Positions 36,956-45,640 of a stretch of 64,000 bases of DNA are shown here, piece by piece. Under the pieces are notes generated by a model that worked only from the letters and a program-made list of their open reading frames with translations, ran no database searches and was not told the origin of the DNA. The stretch is from Seramator thermalis (GTDB taxonomy: Bacteria > Bacteroidota > Bacteroidia > Bacteroidales > Dysgonomonadaceae). The stretch lies in contig NZ_RXHS01000005.1 in the NCBI RefSeq assembly GCF_004138125.1, positions 62,001 through 126,000 on the forward strand. The letters run 5' to 3'. A program made the translations under genes and the position numbers. Numbering within the stretch: position 1 is the stretch's first letter; each line of letters opens with the position of its first letter.

Positions 36956-38773
36956 ATGGACAAATATATCGTATCGGCACGAAAATATCGCCCATCCACT
37001 TTCCGATCGGTTGTAGGACAGGAGGCGCTGACAACGACGCTCAAAAATGCCATTGCTTCGAATAAGTTGGCACATGCTTATTTGTTTTGTGGCCCTCGCG
37101 GTGTAGGGAAAACTACGTGTGCCCGCATATTTGCCAAAACGATTAATTGTTTTCATCGAACGGCTGACAACGAGGCTTGCAACGAATGTGAATCGTGTGT
37201 GGCCTTCAACGAACAGCGATCTTACAACATTCATGAATTGGATGCTGCGTCCAACAATTCCGTTGACGATATTCGTCAGCTGATCGATCAGGTGCGCATT
37301 CCGCCTCAAATAGGAAAATACAACGTTTATATTATCGATGAGGTGCACATGCTTTCGACGGCTGCTTTCAACTCGTTTCTGAAAACGCTTGAAGAACCTC
37401 CTGCTCATGCCATTTTTATATTGGCAACCACCGAAAAGCATAAAATTATCCCCACTATTCTTTCGCGTTGTCAGGTTTACGATTTCAACCGAATTACTGT
37501 TGCCGATATTGTTCGCCAGCTTCAATACATTGCCGATCGGGAGGGCGTGAATGCTGAACCCGAAGCTCTCAACGTGATTGCTCAAAAGGCTGACGGAGGT
37601 ATGCGCGACGCATTGTCTATTTTCGATCAGGTGGTGAGCTACACCTCGGGAAACATCACTTACCGGGCCGTAATCGAAAATTTGAATGTGCTCGACTATG
37701 AATACTATTTCCGGCTAACCGATGCTATACTTTCAGGAAGTGTTGTAGATTGTTTGCTTATTCTCAACGACATTCTCAATCATGGTTTCGAAGGGCAATA
37801 CGTCATAACCGGAATAACTTCGCATTTTCGTGATTTGTTGGTATGTAAAGATGCGCAGACGGCAAAATTGTTCGAAGTAGGGGCCTCGATCCGCGATCGT
37901 TATATCGAGACTGCAAAGCGGTGCAGCAACGAATTTCTGTATCAAGCTATCGAAATTGCCAATGATTGCGATTTGAATTATCGGTTGAGCAAAAACAAAA
38001 GACTGATGCTCGAATTGGCCTTTATCCGTTTGTGTCAGTTGTCGGATAATTCGGCACAGGTAAGTTCGCAGCAAACAAAAAACGCACTTAAACCCGTAGA
38101 ACCTTCTTCGCGAACGCTTACCTCCGATCCGAAAAACGGCTCGAAATCCGCTGCACAATCTCCTTCAAAAGTTTCGGAATGTACAGAGAATGTGTTACAT
38201 GAACCTGATTCGGCTACAACAGAATCCTATCAATCTGATACCAGGGCGAATGAAGCTAACTCGCGAACCACAAGATCGGCCAAAGAACCTGTCAAGAAAG
38301 CGAGTTCTTCGCTCGATGGCATCGGTGTATCTATTTCGTCGCTTCGCGGGAAAAAAGATGCGCACCAAAATGCTGCATCCAATTTGACACCTGCCACGAA
38401 AACCGGTCGCTCCGATCAATATTCCGAAAAAGAGTTGATTGATGCCTGGAATGCCTTTACTGCGGGATTGACTGAGGAGAAATTGCTCCAAAACGCCATG
38501 AACCTCTATAAACCACAAATGCTGAACGAATCGTTGTTCGAAGTGAAGGTGAGTAACGAAATCAGCAAACAGTTTCTCGAGGACAACAGCTTGCGCATTC
38601 TCTCGTTTTTGCGTGAAAAATTGGGAAACGATGATATTACGATGATCCTTTCCATTGCCGAAACTTCTGATATCAAGAAACCTCTTTCGCAACGCGAAAT
38701 TTTCGATGCGATGGTTGACGAGAATCCCGCACTGCAAAAACTGTCGGACGAATTTGGACTCGAATTGAGTTGA
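36956..38773 (+). CDS. dnaX: DNA polymerase III subunit gamma/tau
   Basis: AAA+ clamp-loader subunit. Walker A GPRGVGKTT near residue 45, zinc ligands CNECESC near 77, Walker B region IIDEVHML near 120 and SRC sensor (LSRCQVYDF). Domain III ends near 360; residues about 370-480 are a Ser- and Lys-rich linker and the C-terminal 120 residues are the tau-like part. The start at 36956 (MDKYIVSARKYRPSTF) is the family start; 605 residues. No gamma-making slippery run of A was obvious. Confidence 0.96.
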   Translation: MDKYIVSARKYRPSTFRSVVGQEALTTTLKNAIASNKLAHAYLFCGPRGVGKTTCARIFAKTINCFHRTADNEACNECESCVAFNEQRSYNIHELDAASNNSVDDIRQLIDQVRIPPQIGKYNVYIIDEVHMLSTAAFNSFLKTLEEPPAHAIFILATTEKHKIIPTILSRCQVYDFNRITVADIVRQLQYIADREGVNAEPEALNVIAQKADGGMRDALSIFDQVVSYTSGNITYRAVIENLNVLDYEYYFRLTDAILSGSVVDCLLILNDILNHGFEGQYVITGITSHFRDLLVCKDAQTAKLFEVGASIRDRYIETAKRCSNEFLYQAIEIANDCDLNYRLSKNKRLMLELAFIRLCQLSDNSAQVSSQQTKNALKPVEPSSRTLTSDPKNGSKSAAQSPSKVSECTENVLHEPDSATTESYQSDTRANEANSRTTRSAKEPVKKASSSLDGIGVSISSLRGKKDAHQNAASNLTPATKTGRSDQYSEKELIDAWNAFTAGLTEEKLLQNAMNLYKPQMLNESLFEVKVSNEISKQFLEDNSLRILSFLREKLGNDDITMILSIAETSDIKKPLSQREIFDAMVDENPALQKLSDEFGLELS

Positions 38774-38818
38774 CGACTGATTTATCTTGATTTCGTCAAT
38801 ATTCAGAATCTCCGTGAG

Positions 38819-39484
38819 ATGAAAGAATTGAAATTCTTGTTACTCTGTTTTTTGATGATAGGGGTGGCTTGTAACCATAGCAGGAAGCAATCTGTTGGCG
38901 AAAGCGAAAAAATAGAGAGAACGGATTCCGGTCAATCGCAATCTGTGCCGGATACCATCATCGATAGCGATTATTCGTTTGCAGAAGCCATTTCCGGTTC
39001 ATCCGCTCCGGAATACATAATCGATAAACTAAAACTGATCACAGTACACTACGTTTCTACCGATGGTCGTATTCATCAGGGACAAATCCTTACGCATCGC
39101 CACATAGCCGATGATCTTTCGGAAATGTTCGATTTCATGTTATCGCATAATTTTGTAGTAGAAAAAGCCATCCCGATTGTGCGCTACAATTGGGATGACA
39201 GTCTTTCGATGGAAGATAACAATTCGTACAGTTTTTGTTATCGCAATGTTTCATATTCCAAACACGCTCAAGGCTTGGCTGTCGATATCAATCCTCGATT
39301 TAACCCGCTTCGCCGGAAAATCGGGAATCGACCCAACGAACCTGCCGGTGCTGTTAGAGATACCACCGTCAACGGCACATTTTTCACCGGACATCCGGTT
39401 GTCGAAGAATTTCGGAAACGCGGCTTCCGTTGGGGACATTCGTTCTCGAAATATTACGACGATCACCATTTCGAGAAACGATAG
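38819..39484 (+). CDS. M15-family peptidase lipoprotein (D-Ala-D-Ala/L-Ala-D-Glu type)
   Basis: The signal ends in GVACN (lipoprotein cysteine). The C-terminal half is a zinc peptidase of the M15 family: first ligands H and D in SKHAQGLAVDINPRFNP, and later the HPVVEEFRKRGFRWGH ... DDHHFE segment with the last His and catalytic residues. Members cut peptidoglycan cross-links or stem peptides. 221 residues; the N-terminal 90 carry no known domain. It starts 46 bases after dnaX and may be read with it. Confidence 0.88.
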   Translation: MKELKFLLLCFLMIGVACNHSRKQSVGESEKIERTDSGQSQSVPDTIIDSDYSFAEAISGSSAPEYIIDKLKLITVHYVSTDGRIHQGQILTHRHIADDLSEMFDFMLSHNFVVEKAIPIVRYNWDDSLSMEDNNSYSFCYRNVSYSKHAQGLAVDINPRFNPLRRKIGNRPNEPAGAVRDTTVNGTFFTGHPVVEEFRKRGFRWGHSFSKYYDDHHFEKR

Positions 39485-39564
39485 CGATTTCATCAATAGA
39501 ATTGATGGGCAAGGCAAGAAAAATGCGTTTGGTTCGCATGAAAAAAAGCGCGTTTAATCCTAAT

Positions 39565-40149
39565 TTAGTTGATGACGTATATAACAGAAACGGCACCCTT
39601 TGTTGGACCAAAGTAATTTTTCCGGTTTCCCCCGGTTTTGGAAGCATTTTCACCCAACGAATACACGTCATAATCAAACCGGGCATATCCTAAACCAAGC
39701 GTGGCCTCCACTCCCCATCGGTCATTCAAGATCCAATGATATCCATAACTTACGCCTATACCGATGGCCGATCCGTCATAACGCCGATCTTTCAGGTTTT
39801 CCAGTTTCCAAATCGGAATATCCAAACCTCCCATATTAAATTGTCCGCCAACGCCATGCACTCCGAAAAAATGACCGTTGGACGTTTCATCAAGCCAATA
39901 GCGTGCTTCAGGCCATACAACCCAATGTTTCAATTGTTTATTGTCTCCGAATTTAAACGGATTGAATCCTACCGATAATTCCACACTCACCTTGTCGGCC
40001 ACTGCAAATTCCGCTCCCAAATTTGGTGTTGCGGTCAACCAATATGGAGCATTGGTTTTCAAAACGGTTTTCTGTGCAGTTAAGCCTAAGGATAGTCCCG
40101 TGAACAGAGAAAGGACTATAGTCATTTTTCGAAATGTATTCATCTTCAT
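39565..40149 (-). CDS. DUF3575 outer-membrane-like protein
   Basis: Signal peptide (MTIVLSLFTGLSLGLTAQ) followed by a predicted eight-stranded barrel: KTNAPYWLTATPNLGAEFAV at the start and repeated alternating strands such as YDGSAIGIGVSYGYHWIL. It matches DUF3575, found widely in Bacteroidota, sometimes with fimbrial or OmpA-like genes. The ATG at 40149 is chosen over a TTG at 40152. 194 residues. Role unknown. Confidence 0.83.
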   Translation of the reverse strand: MKMNTFRKMTIVLSLFTGLSLGLTAQKTVLKTNAPYWLTATPNLGAEFAVADKVSVELSVGFNPFKFGDNKQLKHWVVWPEARYWLDETSNGHFFGVHGVGGQFNMGGLDIPIWKLENLKDRRYDGSAIGIGVSYGYHWILNDRWGVEATLGLGYARFDYDVYSLGENASKTGGNRKNYFGPTKGAVSVIYVIN

Positions 40150-40187
40150 CAATTTAAATTAGAAATAACATCATTTGACTATCTACG

Positions 40188-40195
40188 CAAATATA
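40188..40195 (-). promoter_or_regulatory. Promoter -7 element of the DUF3575 gene
   Basis: TATATTTG on the minus strand, 38 bases before the ATG at 40149. Confidence 0.45.
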
Positions 40196-40453
40196 CATGA
40201 TTAATGTCAATTTATATATAAATCGGTGAAAATTTTCCTCCGGAATATGAAATTTTATGTTGCAGACATAGTTTCCGTTTACGTCATTCGTTTTCGAAAT
40301 ATACACAATCAGCTTTTTCGGAAACAATCGCCATTTTTGCAATAATTACACGAAAAAAATATAACATCCACAGACCGGTGAGTTTTCGTTATCTCAAAAA
40401 AAAATATTCGGTTTTTTTGACCATTTGTCATGCATTCTTCAGTTCATGTTTCC
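40196..40453. other. AT-rich intergenic region
   Basis: No gene, RNA fold or clear terminator seen. It leads into the 11-bp repeats and the GH27 remnant, and the whole 770-base gap looks like the scar of a lost gene. Confidence 0.4.
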
Positions 40454-40486
40454 GTCGTATTTGGGTCGTACTTGCGTCGTACTTGG
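40454..40486. repeat. 11-bp tandem repeat, three copies
   Basis: GTCGTATTTGG, GTCGTACTTGC and GTCGTACTTGG head to tail, followed by the partial TTCG. It lies directly upstream of the GH27 remnant. Confidence 0.8.
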
Positions 40487-40519
40487 TTCGAATGAAATTC
40501 GGGCGATTTTTGCTCTTCA

Positions 40520-40675
40520 ATTTCAGAAATCCATTCTGACATCCTTGACATTGATTCCGATCTTTATCGCTATGCATCAGCAGGCCATTACAACGACATG
40601 GATATGTTGCAGGTCGGACGCGGGATGACTTACGACGAAGACAAAATCGCACTTTTCGATGTGGTGCATGCTTAA
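40520..40675 (+). pseudogene. Fragment of a GH27 alpha-galactosidase
   Basis: A 51-codon stretch with a stop at 40673-40675 and no start. Its translation includes DLYRYASAGHYNDMDMLQVG and then RGMTYDEDK, the conserved GH27 segment with the acid/base Asp of the N-D-M-D-M-L motif. The rest of the enzyme is missing on both sides, and the residues after DEDK (IALFDVVHA) no longer match. It is a remnant of a full gene of several hundred codons that has been deleted. Confidence 0.65.
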
Positions 40676-40888
40676 ATTCTCTTTATTCGAGAAAGGCCAA
40701 TTGAAAAAACGGCAGTTTTTCTGCTTTTACTATTCTTAATAGATGAAATAGCCGTTGTTATAAATCCGGAATCGTTAATTATACAGAGCAACAGATGGTG
40801 TCTATCGACGATAGGTCTCATCAATAATAGTGATTTTTACTCCTATTTTTAGTTACTTCTTGCTATTTTGCACCTCATAATTGAATGA
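40676..40888. other. Intergenic region between the GH27 remnant and the porin promoter
   Basis: AT-rich; only a weak 5-bp hairpin near 40677-40693. Nothing else recognised. Confidence 0.35.
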
Positions 40889-40927
40889 TAATTTTGCGAC
40901 GATTAGAAAGTTAAGTCGCTTATGAGG
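40873..40927. promoter_or_regulatory. Inverted repeat spanning the porin promoter and start
   Basis: CCTCATAA (40873-40880) and TTATGAGG (40920-40927) are perfect inverted 8-mers 39 bases apart. They flank the -7 element and the second covers the start codon, a layout fit for a dimeric repressor or an RNA hairpin that hides the start. Confidence 0.4.
40889..40896 (+). promoter_or_regulatory. Promoter of the OprB-like porin gene
   Basis: TAATTTTG -7 element with TTTG at 40867-40870 as -33 (18-base spacing), 25 bases before the ATG at 40922. Confidence 0.5.
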
Positions 40928-42058
40928 GAAAATTTGATTTTTCTGTGGTTGGTAATAGCAGTTTCATTGCAAGCAGATAACGATTCTACAAAACAGGCTT
41001 CGCCTTTCCTATTTACTGCAAGCTACGTCGGTGAAAATGTGTTCAATTTGTCGGGCGGAATAAAAACGGGTTACAACTATTTGGGTTTTGCCAACCTCAA
41101 CCTCACTTTTGATACCGAAAAAGCCGATTTGTGGATAGATGGTGAGTTTTTTATCAATGCAGCCAATACACATGGAAAAACGCCTTCGGAAAATATGTTT
41201 GGCGACTTGCAAACAGCTTCGAACATCGAAGCCGGAAATCACATTTATTTGCAGGAATTATGGTATAGGCATCATTTCGAAAAAGTGGAATTGACCGTCG
41301 GATTACAAGATATGAATGCTGAATTTGCCAATACCGAAAACGGCGGACTTTTTTTGAATAGTTCTTTTGGCATCCCACCCACTTTTTCGCTGAATCTACA
41401 CGCACCAATTTTTCCGCTCACGTCTCTCGGTATTACGGCAAAATGGCAAATATCGGATCGTTTCATCTGGCTCAATGGAGTATATGATGGCACTCCAACC
41501 GATTTCGGAAAGAACCCGTATAATATCAATTGGCAGTTCAAAAAAGGAGACGGCATTTTAGGTGTAAGTGAAATGCAATATCTTTCGCAAAACAAACAAT
41601 GGCCCGGAACGTATAAACTGGGCATTTTTGCTCACAACCATGTCATTGAACGCATTTTCATTAACCTTCCCGATTCGCTCGATACCAACACATGGGGGCT
41701 GTATGGTATCATCGATCAACAAATATGGCAGTTGAACAATAAAAAAATAAATGGTTTTTTGCAGATCGGCTATAGTCCATCAGAAGTAAGTGCTAACGAT
41801 TTCTATCTGGGAGCGGGAATGAACTTCACGGGATTTTTGTGCAAGACTCACGACGATGAACTTGGCATTGCCATTGCACATGCTCATCTTGCACATGCCA
41901 ACGAAAGCGAAACAGCTATCGAACTCACCTGGCACAAACCTTTATTGAGATATTTTTATTTGCAACCGGATATCCAATATATCATACATCCATCGGGGAA
42001 AAGCAGCGGACTGAAAAATGTTTTGGCCGCATTTTTGCGGTTCGGTTTCGAATTTTAA
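40922..42058 (+). CDS. OprB-family carbohydrate-selective porin
   Basis: Outer-membrane barrel. A short signal (FLWLVIAVSLQA) precedes FTASYVGENVFNLSGGIKTGYNYLGFANLNLTFDTEKA, the OprB-type start, and the protein ends in the typical aromatic barrel strand LRFGFEF. 378 residues. Although the family is named for sugars, the neighbours znuC and znuA run convergently toward it, so a role in metal-ion entry is possible. Confidence 0.8.
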   Translation: MRENLIFLWLVIAVSLQADNDSTKQASPFLFTASYVGENVFNLSGGIKTGYNYLGFANLNLTFDTEKADLWIDGEFFINAANTHGKTPSENMFGDLQTASNIEAGNHIYLQELWYRHHFEKVELTVGLQDMNAEFANTENGGLFLNSSFGIPPTFSLNLHAPIFPLTSLGITAKWQISDRFIWLNGVYDGTPTDFGKNPYNINWQFKKGDGILGVSEMQYLSQNKQWPGTYKLGIFAHNHVIERIFINLPDSLDTNTWGLYGIIDQQIWQLNNKKINGFLQIGYSPSEVSANDFYLGAGMNFTGFLCKTHDDELGIAIAHAHLAHANESETAIELTWHKPLLRYFYLQPDIQYIIHPSGKSSGLKNVLAAFLRFGFEF

Positions 42059-42071
42059 TCGCTATTTTCCA

Positions 42072-42854
42072 TCAATCGCGATGGGACTCATCATGATCGT
42101 GCTCAAGCAGTATCCGATGGGGCAGCGATCCATGTCCGAGAATTTCAATCGGACAGGAGTCATACGCTTTTTGTAACCAATCCGGTGAAATATCGGCTCC
42201 CGAATGATAATGCAAATCGCCGTTGACGCAGGCAATGTTTTTTACAAGAGAAATGATGGTGCCAATATCGTGCGAAACAAGCACGATGGATATGTCCCGG
42301 TTGATTTCTCCCAACAGTTTGTAGAAATTGGTTTCGAAGAGTTTATCTACATACGAGTTTGGTTCATCCAGGACAATCAGTTTGGGATTGTCCACAATAG
42401 CCCTTCCAAGCAATACGCGCTGCAATTGTCCTCCGGACAATTCACCGATAGGGCGTTTCAGCAAATCGTCTATGCCTAACTGTTCGGCCGTGTGATGCGC
42501 TTTTTGTTTATCGGCTGCTGTATAGCGCTTAACGATTCGACCCGAAGGGGTCAGCCCCGACAAGATGACATCCTGCACGGTTATGGGGAACTTCCGATCG
42601 ATTTGATTGATTTGTGGCAAATAACCGATATTAATCGAACTTACCTGTTTTCCGTTTTCATAAAACTTGATAGATCCGGAGGATGGCGTTACCAAACCAA
42701 GTATAGCTTTAAGCAAAGTTGTCTTTCCACCTCCGTTTGGACCGATGATTCCTAAAAAATCGCGATCATACACCGTAAGGTTAACGTCGTGTATCACGTT
42801 GGGTTTATTTTCGTAACCAACGGTCAAATTCTCTATTTCAATCAGTTTATTCAT
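42072..42854 (-). CDS. znuC: Zinc/manganese-type ABC transporter ATP-binding protein
   Basis: ATPase of a metal-ion ABC importer. Walker A GPNGGGKTT near residue 40, signature LSGGQLQRV near 138, Walker B LIVLDEPNSYVD near 162, switch His in LVSHDIG. The C terminus is His- and Asp-rich (EHDHDESHRD), a common feature of zinc-linked proteins. The start at 42854 overlaps the znuA stop by 8 bases. 261 residues. The expected permease gene does not follow; the next gene is the convergent porin. Confidence 0.92.
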   Translation of the reverse strand: MNKLIEIENLTVGYENKPNVIHDVNLTVYDRDFLGIIGPNGGGKTTLLKAILGLVTPSSGSIKFYENGKQVSSINIGYLPQINQIDRKFPITVQDVILSGLTPSGRIVKRYTAADKQKAHHTAEQLGIDDLLKRPIGELSGGQLQRVLLGRAIVDNPKLIVLDEPNSYVDKLFETNFYKLLGEINRDISIVLVSHDIGTIISLVKNIACVNGDLHYHSGADISPDWLQKAYDSCPIEILGHGSLPHRILLEHDHDESHRD

Positions 42855-43734
42855 CTCTTTTCCCTGCCAATATTTCGGCGATGCGAATCGTTTCCTTATC
42901 CCACTCATAGCCAAGCGGATTTATTTCGAATACTTTGGCTCCTACTTCCCGAGCCACAACTTCGGCATTCTTCCGGTCGAATCCTTTTTGAATGAAAACT
43001 ACTTTCACCTGTTCGCTTTTAGCAACATCCACAAGCGATTTCATTTGCGATGGCGACGGATTTTTGCCTTCGAACTCGATGCTGTGCTGAATGAGATCGT
43101 AATCGCGCGCCAAATAGCTCAATGCAGGATGATAGATGATGAAACTGCGTGAAGGTGCAGTGCGAAGCAATCCGGAAACAATACTGTCCGTTTCGTCAAT
43201 AATTTTTTCGAGCTTTTCGAAGTTGGTTTTATAAAACCGGGTGCTATCGGGATGTGCAAACACGAGAGCTCGATACATATTTCCGGCAAATATTTTTGCT
43301 GTTTTTGGTGAAGACCATACGTGGGGATCGGGTGCCGGCGAGCGATGAATGTCTTTCTCGTCCGAACCATGATCGTGCTCACCCATAATCAAATCAATTC
43401 CTCGCGAACAATCGACGATTGTCATTTTAGGATTATTTTTTGCCAGATCGGCTGTCCACGCATTTTCAAATCCGAGATAACCCACCTTGAAATACATTTC
43501 GCTTTCAGCCAAATCAAGCATCATGGCCGGAGTTGGTTCATACGTTTCGGGACTTGCACCGGGAGGTACGACCGTATTGATTCGATAGCTGTTGCCAACG
43601 ATTTTTTCGAGGAAAAATCGCTGTGGCTCAATTGTTACAGAAAGCACCTTCTGATCGCTTTTTTTGTCCGATTGACACCCCACAAATAAAGCTAAAGAAA
43701 GTATAGTCCATACGGCAATTTGATTTGTCTTCAT
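42847..43734 (-). CDS. znuA: Zinc ABC transporter substrate-binding protein
   Basis: Cluster A-I metal-binding lipoprotein (signal ends VGCQSDKK). A His-rich loop (GEHDHGSDEKDIHRSPAPDPHVW) and three further His/Asp ligands (FIIYHPALSYLARDY, FIQKGFDR) are typical of ZnuA. 295 residues. It is the first gene of the znuA-znuC pair. The -7 element at 43746-43753 leaves only a few bases of leader. Confidence 0.92.
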   Translation of the reverse strand: MKTNQIAVWTILSLALFVGCQSDKKSDQKVLSVTIEPQRFFLEKIVGNSYRINTVVPPGASPETYEPTPAMMLDLAESEMYFKVGYLGFENAWTADLAKNNPKMTIVDCSRGIDLIMGEHDHGSDEKDIHRSPAPDPHVWSSPKTAKIFAGNMYRALVFAHPDSTRFYKTNFEKLEKIIDETDSIVSGLLRTAPSRSFIIYHPALSYLARDYDLIQHSIEFEGKNPSPSQMKSLVDVAKSEQVKVVFIQKGFDRKNAEVVAREVGAKVFEINPLGYEWDKETIRIAEILAGKRDE

Positions 43735-43745
43735 TATTTTTTTAA

Positions 43746-43753
43746 CAAAAGTA
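43746..43753 (-). promoter_or_regulatory. Promoter -7 element of znuA
   Basis: TACTTTTG on the minus strand, 11 bases before the ATG at 43734; the transcript would have almost no leader. Confidence 0.5.
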
Positions 43754-43793
43754 AGAAATTCTACCTATATGCGAAATACTAACAAAGATTTCA

Positions 43794-43801
43794 TATTTTT
43801 G
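43794..43801 (+). promoter_or_regulatory. Promoter -7 element of mnmD
   Basis: TATTTTTG, 6 bases before the ATG at 43808; transcription would start at or next to the start codon. Confidence 0.5.
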
Positions 43802-43807
43802 TTGCAA

Positions 43808-44479
43808 ATGGAAGAACTCAAAATCGAAATTACGGAAGATGGATCGCATACACTTTATGTACCGACTCTCGACGAACATTATCATTCAACTCACGGAGCC
43901 CTGCAAGAATCGTTGCATGTATATATCGAAGCAGGATTGCGAGCGTGCGAGAAAGACCAAATTCATTTGCTTGAAGTAGGGTTCGGGACAGGTTTGAATG
44001 CCTTTCTTTCGTTGCTCGAAACCGAATCGAGAGGGATAAAAATCATTTATCACACAGTCGAAAGATATCCACTCTCCCGCGAGAAAGTGTCGGCTTTGAA
44101 CTATCCGTCGCTGATTGCGCCTCAACATTCCGATACATTTACGCTGCTTCATTCCTCACCTTGGGAAACTCCAATTGAAATAACATCCCAATTTACACTC
44201 GTCAAGCATTGTTTCGACCTTTCGCAACCTGCACAATTTGATCCACAAACAGAATTTGATGTGATTTTTTATGATGCGTTTGCTCCCGATAAACAGCCGA
44301 AAATGTGGACATTGGAGATTTTCGAAAAGATCTTCTCTCTCTGTTCTTGTGATGCCATCTTCACCACATATTGCGCCAAAGGTGAGGTGAGACGAACATT
44401 GCAAACTGCGGGATTTGTCGTTGAGAGGCTTCCCGGTCCTCCGGGAAAACGCGAGATGCTGAGAGGCAGGAAAGAATAA
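43808..44479 (+). CDS. mnmD: tRNA (mnm5s2U34)-methyltransferase, MnmD domain
   Basis: Methylates nm5s2U34 of tRNA, the last step of the pathway begun by MnmG; in gamma-proteobacteria this domain is fused to MnmC. The SAM region is LLEVGFGTGLNAFLSLLE and the family motif is FDVIFYDAFAPDKQPKMWT. The start at 43808 (MEELKIEITEDGSHTLY) is the family start; 223 residues. It stands as a single-domain protein, divergent from znuA. Confidence 0.92.
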   Translation: MEELKIEITEDGSHTLYVPTLDEHYHSTHGALQESLHVYIEAGLRACEKDQIHLLEVGFGTGLNAFLSLLETESRGIKIIYHTVERYPLSREKVSALNYPSLIAPQHSDTFTLLHSSPWETPIEITSQFTLVKHCFDLSQPAQFDPQTEFDVIFYDAFAPDKQPKMWTLEIFEKIFSLCSCDAIFTTYCAKGEVRRTLQTAGFVVERLPGPPGKREMLRGRKE

Positions 44480-44503
44480 TGAGGAAAATGCAGACCTGTC
44501 AAG

Positions 44504-45634
44504 TTAAACAGGGTTTCTTTTTTCCTTTTTCCCTCTTTTTCTCCACCAGATGACGAATCCGGTTATCGGAAGACCCGCGATAAAAATGCTCGCGAAAAAG
44601 GCAATTATTTTTCCCGGAAGGCCTAATATTGCGCCGGTATGAATTTCATAATTCATACGCATTAACTTGTCTGCCGTGTCGGCATCTGCAAAACGACCAT
44701 ACAGGTTGCCGACGCTCATCTCGGTAAGGGTGTTGCAATCGAAGTATCTATAATCAGTTTTCCAATATTTCCCGTCTGCTTGTGTGGCATTTGCAGCAAT
44801 CAATGTGGAATCGTTTCGAGGAGGATGTATTTCTATGGAGGCGGCATTGGGATACTCTCTCTGCATCAGAAGCCATATTTTGTCGATGGATTCACCAATA
44901 GTCGATGATGACGATAAATTGTTTTTGGGCGCTGCATCGCTGTACGTGAGACTTTTGTCCCCTCCTGCAAATTTATAAACTGCCTCGGCAAACCAAGGAT
45001 ATCCCCAAACCAAACCACTGAATGCAAACACACATCCAAAAATGGAAGCATAAATTCCTCCAACAACGTGCAAATCGTAATTCACGCGTTGCCATTTCAC
45101 TTTTTTACCCCACTTTAGCGTAAGCCTTTTTTTCAGTTGAGAAAATCGTTTCGGTAGCCAGACAATAATTCCTGAAATTAAGACAATGAGAAAAATCAAA
45201 GTTGATCCTGCTACTAATGGTTGTCCAATTTGTGGCGGTAACCAGAGATAAAAATGGCCCATTAGTATAAATCGAAAGAAATCTTTGTTCATATCCTTCA
45301 CCTTTAGCACCTTTCCGCTATAAGGATCGATATAAACAATATAATAATAATTGGGATTATACCCATAGAAAATAGCTTCTGCCGATTTTCCTTTCCCATT
45401 GTATTTGACGGAATGAAGTGTTTTTCCCGGAAGAACTCTTTCGGCTACAGACTGCAGTTGCGACGGAGGTAATTTTGGCACATCAAGCACCTCAACTTTG
45501 TGATATTTCCCTAATCCGGATATCTCTTCCTGAAAAGCATAAAGTGCCCCCGTAATGGATATAAGGAACACCAATAGCCCGGATACAAGCCCGAGCCATA
45601 AGTGTATTTGATAAAAAAATCTTTTCATGCCCAT
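44504..45634 (-). CDS. PepSY-associated membrane protein (siderophore/iron reductase type)
   Basis: Inner-membrane protein with four helices: about residues 12-33, 140-160, 190-215 and 350-370. The first helix region KRFFYQIHLWLGLVSGLLVFLISITGALY and the paired H in MGHFYLWLP and YDLHVVGGIYASIF are typical of PepSY_TM proteins that reduce ferric siderophores in the periplasm. 376 residues; an ATG two codons in (45628) is possible. It starts 6 bases after the TonB receptor stop. Confidence 0.88.
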   Translation of the reverse strand: MGMKRFFYQIHLWLGLVSGLLVFLISITGALYAFQEEISGLGKYHKVEVLDVPKLPPSQLQSVAERVLPGKTLHSVKYNGKGKSAEAIFYGYNPNYYYIVYIDPYSGKVLKVKDMNKDFFRFILMGHFYLWLPPQIGQPLVAGSTLIFLIVLISGIIVWLPKRFSQLKKRLTLKWGKKVKWQRVNYDLHVVGGIYASIFGCVFAFSGLVWGYPWFAEAVYKFAGGDKSLTYSDAAPKNNLSSSSTIGESIDKIWLLMQREYPNAASIEIHPPRNDSTLIAANATQADGKYWKTDYRYFDCNTLTEMSVGNLYGRFADADTADKLMRMNYEIHTGAILGLPGKIIAFFASIFIAGLPITGFVIWWRKRGKKEKRNPV

Positions 45635-45640
45635 TTCCCG

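Noticed and set aside
38041-38420. Programmed frameshift site in dnaX
   Set aside because: No A6-A7 slippery run followed by a hairpin was seen in the linker region.
40425-40628. 67-codon plus-strand frame
   Set aside because: It reads across the 11-bp repeats in a frame different from the one that keeps GH27 similarity; no family residues.
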